Origin: Calycina herbarum
Lineage: Eukaryota; Ascomycota; Leotiomycetes; Helotiales; Pezizellaceae
DNA: 64,000 bases
Direction of reading: 5' to 3'
Assembly: GCA_001414485.1 (NCBI GenBank)
Contig: LLEY01000008.1
Span: forward strand, 124,001 to 188,000
Part shown: positions 45,301 through 57,853 of the stretch, in pieces
How the letters are laid out: every line of letters starts with the position of its first letter
How positions within the stretch are numbered: position 1 is the stretch's first letter
Translations under genes and position numbers: made by a program
Notes under the pieces: model-generated
Database searches by the model: none
What the model saw: the letters and a program-made list of their open reading frames with translations, nothing else
Told to the model about the DNA's origin: nothing

Positions 45301-48300
45301 GTACCTGATCGTCCAAAGCATCAAAGATCCAAAGGTCCAAACTCAGGACCAATACGAGAATCTTCAACGGGAGGAATGAGGGCGGAATATTCAGGATTGA
45401 GCTTGCTGTAACACACCACCGTTTAGTTGTTTGAACACAGCGGGATGAACATTTCGTGCATGCCCAGAACGCGATCCTGCGAGTAAAGAGTGCAGTTCAA
45501 CGCTACAACCTCTCAGAAAACGTCCATATGATCGGAGTATATTTCGTGGTTCAGAGTTACGCTACTGTCCCAGCTGTGCCCTGGCATACAGCACATGATG
45601 GCAAGGTAAGCCCATTATTGTGCTGTAGATTACTTGATAGAGGGGTTCTCATGCATCAGGAATTCACACAGCAGACTTGTCCCCGCAGATACAGATTCGC
45701 ACAGATCTCGCCATAATCATTTATGGGAGAACTTCTGCAGTCGTGCATTTTTGTGGAAGCACCTCTCTCCTTCCGGTCACCATTACATCTTCCCCGCGCG
45801 CGAGGTAGTAGTAGCCCCTCCATCATGAGAGCACCTCTCGAGTCTCGAGTCTTTCTTCCTGTGTGCCGACGTCAAAACCCCACACTCCGGCCTGCAACCT
45901 GGTACACAGCATGGATAAGAGAGACATTTATGAAAATCATAATTCATCCAGCTATTTATCCTCCCTCACCGCAACGACCGTTTATTTAGCGACAAAGCCA
46001 CGCTGCCACCCACTGTGGCACATGATCTGGCCCGAGCAGGGTCAAAGCCCTCTGCCGGCGCGGTTGGTGCATCTTCTTTTGGACACTTCACTTCCTGATT
46101 TGGTCTTCCTCCTTGGACTCTGCATATGAACAGACACCAATTGCAAGAATGAAAGGGGAGAGATCTCCAGGTGCATGAAAACTCAGCAGCAATAATTTGA
46201 TTCGTTCCTTGGGATTTCGTAGTATCTTCCATTGTGTCGGTTTTCTGCAGCGAAAGTAGGCGGGTTTCGCGGGGTTTGTTGTTCAGCCTGAGCGTTGAGG
46301 TCATGGGAAATTGTTTCTCTAACATGGCCCGGGAAGAGGTTTGAAAATCTCACGGGTTCGTCTCATAACTCTGAGATCTCCAAATCTATTCTCATCTCGA
46401 AAGTTCAGACAAGAGATTCCGAAAGCCACACTTTTCGTAACCTGACAAGAACTCTGCTGTGCTACAAGACCAGTTCAAACAAATATATTCATCATCTGAA
46501 GTCGCAATGAATATCGTCTCTACGGTTTTCGTTTCGAAACACCAGAGCCGGGGAAATAAAGAAACAATTCATGAAAATCCTTCATGCCGTAGTATTTTCT
46601 CATTCATGCGGAAGGAATCTTCATCCCAACCCAGCTTCCATTCTCCGAACCCCAACTACCGAACCAACTTCTTCACAATCCAGGCTCTTCCAGGCAAGTC
46701 TCGCATCCGATCAATCCAAATCCAATCTTCCACAATGCAACAGTTCGCAGGACGCATACGCTTCTCGACGATCATCTCATCTTTTTATATTTGGAGTCGG
46801 ACATTCAAAAAGTCTTCAAGAGATAGAAAATAATAACTCCTCACATCCATTTTGTGCGGAGAGATCATGGACCTTTTTCATCCTATCTTTTTCCATCACA
46901 TCAGCATGCAACCAAAGAGGTAATTTTTCGGTCCACTTAGAGGTCCAGGAGCAAGAAAAATATGCCAGATGCTGTAAGCGTAATGCATGCACAACATTTG
47001 ACACAACATAATTTCTCCCCGAATCGTTCGAGAGAATAACGAGGAATCAAAATCCAAGAACGCCTGCATAATCGGTCACAAAGAATTCTCTGTCAACCAG
47101 CCAGCACAAAAGAAACTATCAATCAAAAATATACTCACCAATGCCCCCTAGCACAATCAAGCAATTTTAGGGTTAGATTTGGGGCATTGAAAACCAACCC
47201 ACCAAACGTATTCGCTCCCTCACCTTGACGGTTCAACCAAACTTTCTCCAACTCTTCCCCACTGTGGCACCCAACAAGCTCCAAAATGTGATAAACCCTA
47301 GCTAGCCCTATAGCACCGTATTCTATACCCCCCTTGCAAGTCCCTGTACCTATCACATATCCCTACCCCAGTCCTCCGAAATACCGCCCGCAGCGACATG
47401 GGGCGAAACGTGGGTTTTCCGAAACGAAACTTGGGATCATGAAATACGGTGGAGGACCAGCGATAACGATTGGAAACAAATCAAGGTAAACCCATTAAAT
47501 TCCCTTGCTTGATAATTCACGAGTTATAGAAACAAATGATGTGACATCTCAAGACGATTTCATGGGGAACTGGAAAATTCAGGTGTCAAAAGAGGGGAAC
47601 TTGGATGGTTGATGCCTACGGAAAATATTCAGCTGACGGGTTGACTGAAAATATTGGTCAAGTTTCTTAAATGTTGGTCTGTCTGTTCGCCAGGCCGTTT
47701 TTCAACGCCTTTGGAAGGCACAGCAGGCACAGCAGGCACGGTGTCTGTCTCTCTCTCACTTCGAGAGAAAATCTTTCAACTTTTTCGGCCTGGGCGCCAA
47801 CTGCGCAACCATCATCAATCATGTCAATGATCAAAACGCAGCCGGTGTGAGAAGGCACGGCTATATTGTTGGTGCAGTAAGTGCTGCATATGTGGTGTCT
47901 GGCATTAGGGTTCATGTATGTGGATAGATCGTCAGGAGGGAGGAAGATACGGGACGAAGAACGAGAGAGTCAAAGGTTGAAAGGATGGGGATTTAGCTTC
48001 TAAGTTTTGAAATTTACAGATGCGGATGTGAGCGTGATGCTCTTCTCTTATCTTGGTGGTTGAGGATTTAGGAGTGCATCGGGTATGTCCTCGAGTATTG
48101 AAATTGTCAGAGCCTCTTTATATGGTCTTCAATTTTTTTCTCGACTGGACAACCTCTGATGTGTGATGTGAATTGCTGTAGGTAGCTACACTACTACACT
48201 GTGTGTGTGAGGGTTACACTCGGTTACACTCTCTTCGGAAACTTACGTACAGAGTTCCGATGAACTACTCGGTATTTGCTGGTGGTTTTCGTACGGATTA

Positions 48301-50786
48301 TGTTCGGATGGTTTGATCAACCAATAAATTCTCCGCATATTCCTCCTGACAAGTGAAGTCATTTCTCCAGGATTCAAATACTTCCTTCCAACAATTGACG
48401 TTGAACAAAGCCTCCCTAATCCCCCAAACCCATAATCGAGCAAACCTAAAATAAATTGGGAATCGTAGCCCTGAAAATAAAATAATGATAAGTTGTAAAC
48501 AGGTAAAAATAAAAAAGGAGATTGTGACAATTGATCTGGTGTTTCCTCCGATATAGTGCGCAGCGGTATGCGGGACTCAACACCCCCAGGTTTCAGATCA
48601 GATTTGATATCCCGAGGCTAAGCCAAGACCCTGGCTCGGATGAGTTCATCTTTAACATCAACCAAGGCTTGGTATCAAATATTTGTGGGGTCGACAAATG
48701 TACTGGGATTTCGGAGATACTGAAAGGTCCAATATCCCCAAAATACACCAGAATACTTCGGCAAACATGGTACTGCACGCCCCTCATTGCAGACGTTGCA
48801 CCTGTTGAGATTTTGGTGTAAGATTATGAGGGAAAAAGACAAGAAGAATTCCTCGTTCAAATTTGCAACTCTGGTTGGAACTCTAGTTGAAAAATTCGAT
48901 TGTTGGGAGTTGGGAACTTTTAGTGGGGAAACCCGCGTCAAAAAATTGTCGGGACCAACGGACCATGGTACTCATGATCCGGTGCAAAGAGACTCCATAA
49001 GAAAAGCCATTCCAAACCCCAAAGTTTCATCTCTCATGCCCACTTGAGTATCGGGGATGGAGAGTTAGCAGATAGAGGGCACTAAGCTTCCATAGCCTTT
49101 TGAGAACGAACGGATTGGCAGGGTGCTAGAGACCAACAAAACATGAATTGGTAAAGGTGCCACCAATTTTCAACCACTTGGTATAATTTGTGCTAATATA
49201 TGCATGCATATAGGATCTTGCTATTCTGATAATCCAGTCTTCTGCCGAAAAGAAGAAACATGGTGCAAAGGTCGGTAGAAACATAAGGGATGGGAGAATA
49301 CACGATCAACACGAAAAGGAAGAGGACAAAATACCCGAATGAGCAATTCTTGGTAAGATCTGGGTAAGACTTTGTGAGTTCGATGGCTGTTTCGATCAAA
49401 AATGGATTCCATAGGGAGCAATAGAAGCCGATCACCAACGTGAGTGATAAAGGATCCGAGTTTCTATTCCATGGCGCTTACCTACGGTACGTTACACAGC
49501 AGGAAGCTCTGTTTCGCCCAAATCTGCTGAAGATATACGTCGTGCCAAAATCGAGGCACAGTAAAACCTTACGCCCTACGCCTTATCGGTTCTGAACTTT
49601 AAGGAGCCATATCTCAGCTATGTTTGGGAGGAGTAGCAAAGATCTTATCCCGTAAGCCGATACGGGCGAACCATCCGGGGTGAAGGATTGAAGATCCTCC
49701 GTAGGATTTTTGGTGTGTCCCGAAGTGTTGGTGTACAGGAACAAGTCGATTTCTGAGAGGGATGCTTGTATGGCGTCTGCACAGAAGCGGTGGTAGAAGC
49801 AGGATTCCTGATCCTCTGGGGTAAACCGGCCTAACACGTGGAAATAATCCTGTTAATCAGCTTAGATAAATCCCTGCGGCAAGGTGACCTTGGGCCAAAA
49901 TTGAACAGAGGCTTGCTATCTGAGTCTTTCTCTGACTCTGATGACGGATGCGAAGCACAGAAAATATTCCACGAAACAGATAATTCTCTTCGCGAGCTGC
50001 AAGGCGGGCTGCTCTCTCGCATCCTCACGGAACGGCACAACACAAGATCAGAGATTCGCAATTGATTGCGCGGGATTGTTGAGTCCGCGCCTCATGTCGA
50101 CAGCGATGGCCTCTCGAGACTGAGGAACTCTTGTCTTTATGATGTACTGTACTTCGTAAGACTCGTCACCTGCTCATGATTGCGATTCGTGAGCCCCGTT
50201 TTGGAAAGCGAAGCACTCGAGCTCGAGCGATGAGAGAGTCGAGTCGGGGTAGGAAAGATGAGACGAGACTACAGAGGCGTGTAGTGTAGTCAGCCCGTGT
50301 CCACACTTGTTTGATGTTTCAATGTCAGCGAGCTGGCCTGGCCAAAGAGGCTCGTCGTTGCGTGCCTGCGGCTCGGGTGGTGCTGCGTGACATGCGTATA
50401 GCAAATCATGGAGTTGTGAGATTCAAATAAAGATCCGACGGTTGCTGCAAAGGGTAAAGAAAGGGTGAGGGAGCAGAGGGAGGATAAAAGGGGTGGTGTG
50501 CTTCAAGGCTAGGTAGCGAACGATTGGAGGTGCACCACAGAGATGTTGTTGCAGGTCATGCAAGCCATCTGGAAAATCAATACTCCTGTAATGGTCATGT
50601 GACTAATTCTTTATTTAGACTTCTTGCCGGAGTGTAAACGAGCCTAACCGGTTTTGGCAGGACGAAAGTTGCCGATGCGTTGTTTCTAGTTCTGCGAGGT
50701 ACCTTCATTTCTCGATATCCCTCGAGGTACCGTCTCGTCTCGTCTCGTCTCTTGCTGCACTCCTTCCACGTTCCAGAATAGAGTCG
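42365..50786. other. 8.4-kb stretch without a recognisable gene
   Basis: Open frames up to 146 residues occur on both strands, but none shows a motif, a splice-linked extension or a family resemblance. Notable parts are a CA/GCA-rich run near 47720-47740, a GTCTC microsatellite at 50729-50748, and a 102-residue plus-strand frame at 43363-43671 with no motif. It may hold long untranslated leaders, non-coding transcripts or a dead locus. The right end is the promoter of the aminopeptidase gene. Confidence 0.4.
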
Positions 50787-52974
50787 ATGACTTCATTGCT
50801 CTCTTTCACCAGAGTAATACGAATCTTCACATCGACCCCTCGCATCAGCCTGCACCTAAGCCATCGAATGCTTGTACGCAACATTTTTACCATCAGTAAC
50901 ATGGCTCCACGTGATCCCAATACCCTAAGTAACTACAACCACTGGAAGACCAAGAACACCTTGGCATATCTATCTATAGACTTCAAGAAGCAATGCCTCA
51001 AGGGTAGTGTCACCTTGCAGTTGGAATCCATCACCGAGAAGGAATCGGAGGAGATTGTCCTGGATACCAGCTTCTTGGATATCCAAACCATTACGGTTAA
51101 TGGAAAGAAGACTGAGGATTGGACCGTTGCGGAGAGGTCGGAGCCATATGGTAGTCCCCTCTTGATCAAGGTTCCAGGTGGAAAGCCAAAAGGTCAACTT
51201 GTTGAGGTCCAAATCGATTTATCCACAACGGAACAATGTACAGCCCTGCAATGGTTTGCAGCATCTCAGACTTCCAACAAGAAGTTTCCATACATGTTCT
51301 CTCAATGCCAGGCGATCCACAACAGATCAATCTTCCCTTGCCAAGATACTCCAGATGTGAAGAGCACATATACCTTCAAGATTCGTTCTCCCCTACCCGT
51401 TATAGCAAGCGGTCTTCCCACGGGGTCATCAGCTTTCGAGCATGGCGAAGATGGTGAATCCGGGACATTGTTATACTCATTCCGTCAAGATATTCCAATG
51501 CCATCATATCTCTTCGCATTGGCTTCGGGCGACATTGCCACTGCATCCATTGGACCAAGATCCCTCGTTTCTACTGGTCCAGAAGAACTTCTAGACGCGA
51601 AGTGGGAATTGGAGGCAGACACTGAAAAGTTCATTGAGATAGCTGAAAAGCTGATTTATCCATATGCATGGACTCAATATAATGTCCTGGTATTGCCTCC
51701 TAGCTTTCCCTACGGTGGAATGGAGAATCCCGTGTTTACATATGCCACACCAACTATCATTAGTGGCGATAGAGAGAATGTGGATGTCATTGCTCATGAA
51801 TTGTCACACTCGTGGAGTGGAAACTTGGTTTCAGCAGCGAGTTGGGAGCATTTGTGAGTTCTATCATTTATTTGCAGTGCGATATTTCCCCTAATGCTCA
51901 TCCGTATACATTCATTCCTTTGGTTTACTAACTCTCAACAGCTGGTTGAATGAGGGCTGGACAACCTATCTGGAAAGACGCATTGGAGCCGCTGTTCATG
52001 GGGAAGCTCATCGAGATTTTTCTGCCATCATCGGCTGGAAAGCCTTAGGTACGTTCTTCACCTTCTTTGGTCTCAATCAACGTGCTGATTTTGTGCCAGA
52101 GGACTCTGTTAAGTTGTTTGGGCCTGACCATGAGTTCACCAAGCTTGTTATTGACCTTAAGGGCAAGGATCCCGATGATGCGTTCTCCACTGTGCCATAC
52201 GACAAGGTCAGCTTGCTCTTTCCTCCCGGTAGTTATCTTCTTTTGGCTAACTCCTGTAGGGCTTCCATTTCCTCTACTTTCTAGAAAAACTTGTCGGAAT
52301 CTCAAAATGGGACACATTCATTCCTCATTACTTCACAACATGGAAAGAGAAATCCCTGGATTCCTACGAGTTCAAGGCTACTCTTCTTGACTTCTTTGCA
52401 TCCGACAAGGAAGCAGCGACGAAATTGGAATCTGTAGATTGGGATTCATGGTTCTACAAACCTGGGCTGCCGCCAAAGCCTGATTTCGATACCAGCCTAG
52501 TTGATAAATGTTATGCTTTGGCTGCTAAATGGGAATCAAAAGTATGTACCCCAGAACCCCCTTTTCTGGATGCGAAAGCTAAGACTACACTAGGATTACT
52601 CTCCCACCCCTTCGGATATCAAAGGCTGGGCTGCAAATCAAACTGTCGTCTTCCTTGAAAAGATTCAAAACTTCGAGACACCACTCACGCCAGCCCAATC
52701 CAAGGCAATGGGCGAGTCATACTCACTCATCAATACACGCAATGTCGAACTTTCAGCTCGGTATTTCGGAATCGGGTTGACAAGCAAAGATGAAAGTGTT
52801 TACCAACCTGCCTCGGAGCTTTTGGGTAAGGTGGGTAGAATGAAGTTCGTCAGACCTCTTTATCGAAAGTTGAATGCTGTGGATCGTGCTTTAGCATTGA
52901 AGACCCTTGAGAAGAACAAAGATTTCTATCATCCAATTTGCAGGGGGTTGGTAGAAAAGGACCTGGGTGTATGA
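50787..52974 (+). CDS. Leukotriene-A4-hydrolase-like aminopeptidase
   Basis: Five exons: 50787-51853, 51942-52048, 52100-52206, 52260-52541 and 52594-52974, giving 647 residues; all introns are GT..AG and the frame is continuous. This is an M1 zinc aminopeptidase with epoxide-hydrolase activity in the LTA4H family. It has the GGMENP substrate loop (about residue 310), the zinc motif [10 protein letters not shown] (about 336) and [13 protein letters not shown] carrying the third zinc ligand Glu after the exon 1-2 junction. The C-terminal helical domain includes [20 protein letters not shown]. The ATG at 50787 gives a basic, Ser-rich N-terminus that may be a mitochondrial leader; MLVRN and [12 protein letters not shown] are later candidate starts. 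Length fits the family (about 610-670). Confidence 0.93.
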
Positions 52975-53359
52975 TGGGCTAGTTAAATCAGTGGTTTGCG
53001 TATCCAGTTAAACTACTTCTTATACAACAACGGACACATGAACTGCCAAGTCAAAACTCACACTGATTTACAAAATGTAATTGTTTTGAAAGCAAATGGT
53101 CCTGGTTTGCAAAATCGCTCAAACGGGTATCTAGTACATCCTAAAATGCCACTCAGGGGCTCTCCGTAACAGTGGCAAGTAACATGGCGAACTCCTTCCT
53201 AACACTGTCCAAACAATAAGAGCCTCCGCCTTCATCCCCGGGAAACATATCCCTAATCAGTCCCATCTTCCATTCGAATAACACTCTCTATCTTCGTGAG
53301 AGAAGCTACTTCAGTAAACTGGTCGAGCCAATGAGATCTCTTCCCCCGCCTCGTCATTC

Positions 53360-54396
53360 TCAAACGTCATTCTCAAACACAATTCCGAAGTCATCCTCCT
53401 CATCCTCCTCATATCGCGCTGCCATCCGATCGTTGAACCCCTCCTCCGACTCGTGATCACTATCGGGATCGACATAGGTCATATCGTCCTCCTCATCGTC
53501 GTCTTCGTCATTAAAGCTCCCAAATGACGTACTCGCGAGGTGCTGAAGTTTGATCTCTCGATCACAACGACGTTTCTTTCTCCAGAAGGTGTTTTCGTCT
53601 TCAATGTCTATTGTGACGAATAGATCTTGGATTTCTGTATCTGGCAAGCTGTCGGCGAGTAAGATGTCGATTTCCCGGCGGAGACATGGTGGAAAGTCTT
53701 CGATATTCAAGGGGAGAGAGACGGCTTTTAGATAGTTGAGTTTGTTGAATTCGGCATTTCTTTCTTTGCTGCTGGACTTTTCGTTGAAGGAAACTGTGGC
53801 GTTCCATTGGACGCTTCTTTTTGGTTGTTCTTGTTCAACTTGGATGGTTTCCGGGCAAGTGATGGGAGAATTCTGTTCTGTTGGAGGTGTGGAGAATCCG
53901 GTTGAGTTTTTTCTCGATGATTGGGTATCAAAGATCTCGCCGCTGTCTGAATCATAATCCGAATCCGAATCCGAGTCGCTATCGGTGTCATCGTTTCCAG
54001 ACCACTACAACTTGTTAGTACTGTGTTCATATTTTTTCCCGGAATGAAAGGGATTTGAAATGCGGGGGCGAGCAAATTAAATATTGAACTTACATCATTG
54101 CTAAATTGATGACGGAGTGAGACTGTGGAAGGCAAGGCGCGTTGAATATCAGCCGGGAGGTCTGAAATTGGTCGACGAGCGACTGTGAGAATGCCAATTC
54201 CTGGAACATCTTCGCATACAAGGACGAGAGGTATCATGGGGAGTTCGACGGTGTATTGTTCCTTTTCCTTGCGGAGATTGAGGACGGGTGGAGGAGTGGC
54301 TCTGGAGTTCTTCAGGATTCCTTTGAGTGGCGCCTTAGCTGGGATATTTTGAGTCGGCATTTTGACAGTATTGTTTGAAAAAACCTGGGAGGTCAT
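53360..54396 (-). CDS. Acidic protein with PP1-docking-like motifs
   Basis: Two exons, 54396-54094 and 54004-53360 (intron GTAAGT..GTAG, 89 bp), give 315 residues, or 303 from the second ATG at 54360 (MPTQNIPAK). After the junction comes NDWSGNDDTDSDSDSDSDYD, confirming splicing into a frame otherwise overlapped by an out-of-phase one. The N-terminus has APLKGILKN, the same form as the PP1-binding motif of phosphatase inhibitor-2, and KRSVQW(N) further on resembles a degenerate RVxF site (inhibitor-2 has KSQKW). Then follow LNIEDFPPCLRREIDILLA, WRKKRRCDRE, and a very acidic C-terminus (DEDDDEEDD, YEEDEEDDFG). A PP1 regulator is therefore an inference; the rest of the inhibitor-2 family sequence is not recognisable. 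Confidence 0.6.
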
Positions 54397-55197
54397 TATG
54401 ATAAGTTGGTTGAAATATTTCCGAAGTTTTTGTGCGCCGAAGAGGGTTTGAAAGAGATCCGGGGGTTTTGTGTTCAGATAATTGTTCGTTGCTGACCAGC
54501 TCGGGGAAACAATCAGGAGACAACCTCGAGACTGCGTATGTAGTGTGAATCTCAGTACGAGAAATTTTTGGTTGATGTAACGTTGTGCAAGGGAGGTGAA
54601 ATTCGTAAAGTTCAACGTTGTGCTGCTGGATATGAAAAGACGTTGAAAAGTACTGGGGGATCTCTTATTTATGATGGCTCACGACGGGGTTCAGAGCTAA
54701 TAAATATGATGAAGGAAATACTGCGACTACTGCCGATCGATCCCCCGGGTGCGGTGGTTGACAGTTGTTCTAATATTTAGTGCCAGGAACGGCTTCCGAC
54801 CAACAACAGTCTAGTCATCGACTAGTCGGTTGTTGAGGATTTTTTGACGAGCCATCCTGCCTTTTAATTTTTGGACCGCTTGGGAAGTTTGTGCGACGAT
54901 CGTGTTCTGGAGTCTGCGTATTCAGGTCGGGGTGACTTTGATTTGGGAATGAGAATGAGAGTTGCCTTAGAGTTTTGCCAACACACCTGACTGTGGCGAC
55001 TCCATTTAAAAATACGCGCTAGTACCGCCTTTAATCATTTTTGCCTCCCATCGAATCATCGTGACGCCAAGATTTAGGTCACTGGGTTTCTGTCGCTAAA
55101 AGCTTTTGAATGTTCGCACCAAAATCTTTTGGCAATTCACCAAGAATATGTTTCACAAACAAAACACATGACGAGTTTAAGATGTAAGAAACATGGG
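54397..55197. other. Intergenic flank, partly repeat-derived
   Basis: Promoter side of the acidic protein gene to about 54.8 kb. Near 55079-55193 the minus strand reads a short protein-like end (LGELPKDFGANIQKLL), possibly the relic of a gene or element into which the next LTR inserted. Otherwise nothing. Confidence 0.3.
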
Positions 55198-55380
55198 TGT
55201 GACGGCCCTCTACAAATGCACCAAAAGAGATGCTTGTAGAATGGTACCTGTATTCGAAGAAAACTAAACTAAAGAGAGAAGAGGAGAGTTGGTACGCTCT
55301 GTCTCTATTTATGTACACTAAGCGAGACTTCGGTAGAACCTCGGCACGTGATCCAGTCGTATGTGACTAGGACTGTCACA
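55198..55380. mobile_element. Solo LTR
   Basis: 183 bp starting TGTGACGGCC and ending GACTGTCACA, flanked by a perfect 5-bp duplication ATGGG (55193-55197 and 55381-55385). The TG..CA ends plus the 5-bp duplication identify a solo LTR. The first nine bases differ from those of the LTR at 8266 (TGTAACGGC) by one transition, so they may be from related elements. Confidence 0.85.
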
Positions 55381-55738
55381 ATGGGCTTTGCTCCGAGAAC
55401 ACCTAGCGTAGGGACTAAGTTAGCTACAACGCTAGTATCAACGCTACTACACTAGTATATATATGACAAAATTTTATTCTAAACCCTATATCTTCTTTCT
55501 ATAAACTTTTTTTATTAAATATAGATCCTTAATACGCCTCTCCTACCAAAGAATAGTATATGCCGGGTTTAAAAGGGCTACGCTCGGCTTACTACGATTT
55601 AATAAAGGTATTAGGGGTTTTAGCCCCTGGCCACTCTCATTACCCGATCTTAGCTCTATATAAACAGTCTGGCGGTTGATGAAGAACGAGATTACAAAGT
55701 TAGACGCTGTCTCGAACGCTATAGAAAACATGTGCGAG

Positions 55739-55980
55739 TGTCAAGGGTTACACCCGTGGAATAAGTCTCGGAGTACTCCAGCGACGCATTCACGTGACCT
55801 CGCTTAGCAACGCATGGACGTAACAGAACCTTCGAGAGTACCCTTAGCAGAACCCTCTAGAAAGAGCTAACTGAGTATATAAGTTGGCAAGGACTCTGGC
55901 TTGGAAAGGACAATCGAATCTTCTTGTACATAGACAGCCTCTGTAGTTCAATTCATCAGCACTTGCTACAAGCCCTGACA
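55739..55980. mobile_element. Solo LTR, second at this locus
   Basis: 242 bp starting TGTCAAGGGT and ending GCCCTGACA, with a perfect 5-bp duplication GCGAG on both sides (55734-55738 and 55981-55985). Inside, AGTATATAAGTTGGC near 55876 looks like a TATA box followed by a transcript start region. Its sequence differs from the LTR at 55198, so two distinct retroelement families hit the same place. The surrounding DNA (55386-55738 and 55986-56120) is AT-rich and damaged and may be an older repeat. Confidence 0.85.
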
Positions 55981-57853
55981 GCGAGGTTCTATAAGAGCTG
56001 TAGTTAGAAGTAGATCCGGGGAACTGGCGTTACCTTACTTATAGGCTTACTCGTAAACTTAAGAACGCAATAGAAGTAGAACGACTATAGACTATACAGT
56101 AGATTGTTTCTATATCACTTAATCTACATTTTTTTTAATTAAAAATTGGCTTAAAAAGTGACGTGGTTGTGATGTAATGTCTAAAACTAGCTAGGTGTTC
56201 TTAGAGCAAAGCCTATGTTTCTTACCAAATGGATAGCAATCTTAAGAAATACACAGCATCGGGAATACATCACGTTCAGACCTAAGGATGTCGTGTTGAT
56301 TTAAATTATATATCTATAGTTTGATTGCACTAGTTGTCATTCTTTTCTAAACAGTATGGCGTGGGCAATTTTATAGTGAATGTTGTTAAGCGAGTCCCTT
56401 ATAACTTCTACCACTCACTTCGCTGATGATTCACAGTACAGATGTGAAGATGCTCCAGTTCAACTTTATCTCAGTAAATCTCCAATTGGTGCAAGCTTTG
56501 GTTCTCCTTGCAGCCCAATCACTCACTGACATCCTTTATCAGTTACTAATGAATCGCCAACGAATCTTGCGAAAATAGGCCATGGAACAGAAAAGTAGAC
56601 CCATAGGATATTACGCAAACAGAGTTCATGGGCGTAGCCAGGCGATCACATCTGCTGTCAATTACCGGAAGGCCCTTCGTTTCTCCTCTTTTTGTGAGGA
56701 GAATCAAGGAATTCATGATATTTTTGGGCGATCTCGCTGTTCAGTTCCAAGCCGTGGAATCGAAGCTAGCCAAGAGTGAACTAAATAGTTGCAACCTTTC
56801 TATAGCCTTCGTAATATCCCGTACGTTACTGGAATTGAGGGAGACAAGACGAGTCCGTGAAGAAAGGGAATGACATGGGAGCTTTCAGCAATTGAATCCC
56901 AAGATTTATGCCGAAATGAGAACTTTTACTGAAGGAAAATTCTAGGTTAAAAGTTCTATACCCGCGATGAGCTCATCCAGTAGTCATTGTAAACAAGTAC
57001 AGTGAGCCTATTCCAGGCACTCATAACCCCCTTTCCCTCCTGAAAACAAAGATCCTTTCTAAATATAAGCGAACCCCATACCCCATGCACAATCCCCACT
57101 GTTAATCTCCCACTCTCACCCTTTAATAAGGTATTAACATCTATTTCAGCAGTAAAAAGGTAAATTAGAAAAAGGAGGTTATAGATATTTGCTTATTTAT
57201 CATGCTACCGAGTAGAATAAATTGAAGGTACAGAAGCGCGAGATAGATAAAAATGGGAAGCACAGAACTGGTTTGACACTAGAATTTTGTGTATGCATGT
57301 ATTCTCAATATTTTAGAGGAGATGATGCAACTTTTCTGGAGATACAGGACTCAAATACTTTGTGGTTTTGATGGATTTGACACAAGTTGGTGGTGACATC
57401 ACTGTCGAGAGATTCGTACTCGCGTTCGCGGTTGATGACCAAAGAATTCGCTCCCGATTACCCCTCAAGTGGGGTTAGTGATGTAGTTGTTTCACTTCTT
57501 GCACTCGTTCATCCGAACTATTCATCACCTGGTGCACGACACCACCAGTCGCTCACTTGTTATTCCCAACTTTACAAAAATTGTGGGTATAAAAAGTACA
57601 ATATTATTTATCCTCCTACTCTCTTACATAAGGAACAAAATTATGTTCAGATCTATAACTTGTCAATCGCAATTTAACTATCCAGGTGTTCACGAGTACG
57701 CATAACCAACGAAACAAGGCCTGCCCTGACCTGAGCTAAAATAAATCCTAATTACGCACAATGCCCCCCACATATCTTGAAACACCAGAAAGGTCATAAA
57801 CCAGATCTTTTCCTCTTCCAGAAAAGATACGAAAGAAGCAAGCAACTGCAGAA
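55981..57853. other. Gene-free region
   Basis: AT-rich near the LTR (55.98-56.4 kb), then mixed sequence. Frames at 56582-56873 and 57387-57705 show no motif. The last 100 bp serve as the promoter and leader of the esterase gene. Confidence 0.35.

Noticed and set aside
47700..47740. GCACAG-type short repeats
   Set aside because: Only about three imperfect units; ordinary microsatellite, not CRISPR. No CRISPR-like array was seen anywhere.
55543..55731. 62-residue minus-strand frame between the two LTRs
   Set aside because: Lies in AT-rich repeat-like DNA and shows no retroelement domain; possibly a relic but not supportable.
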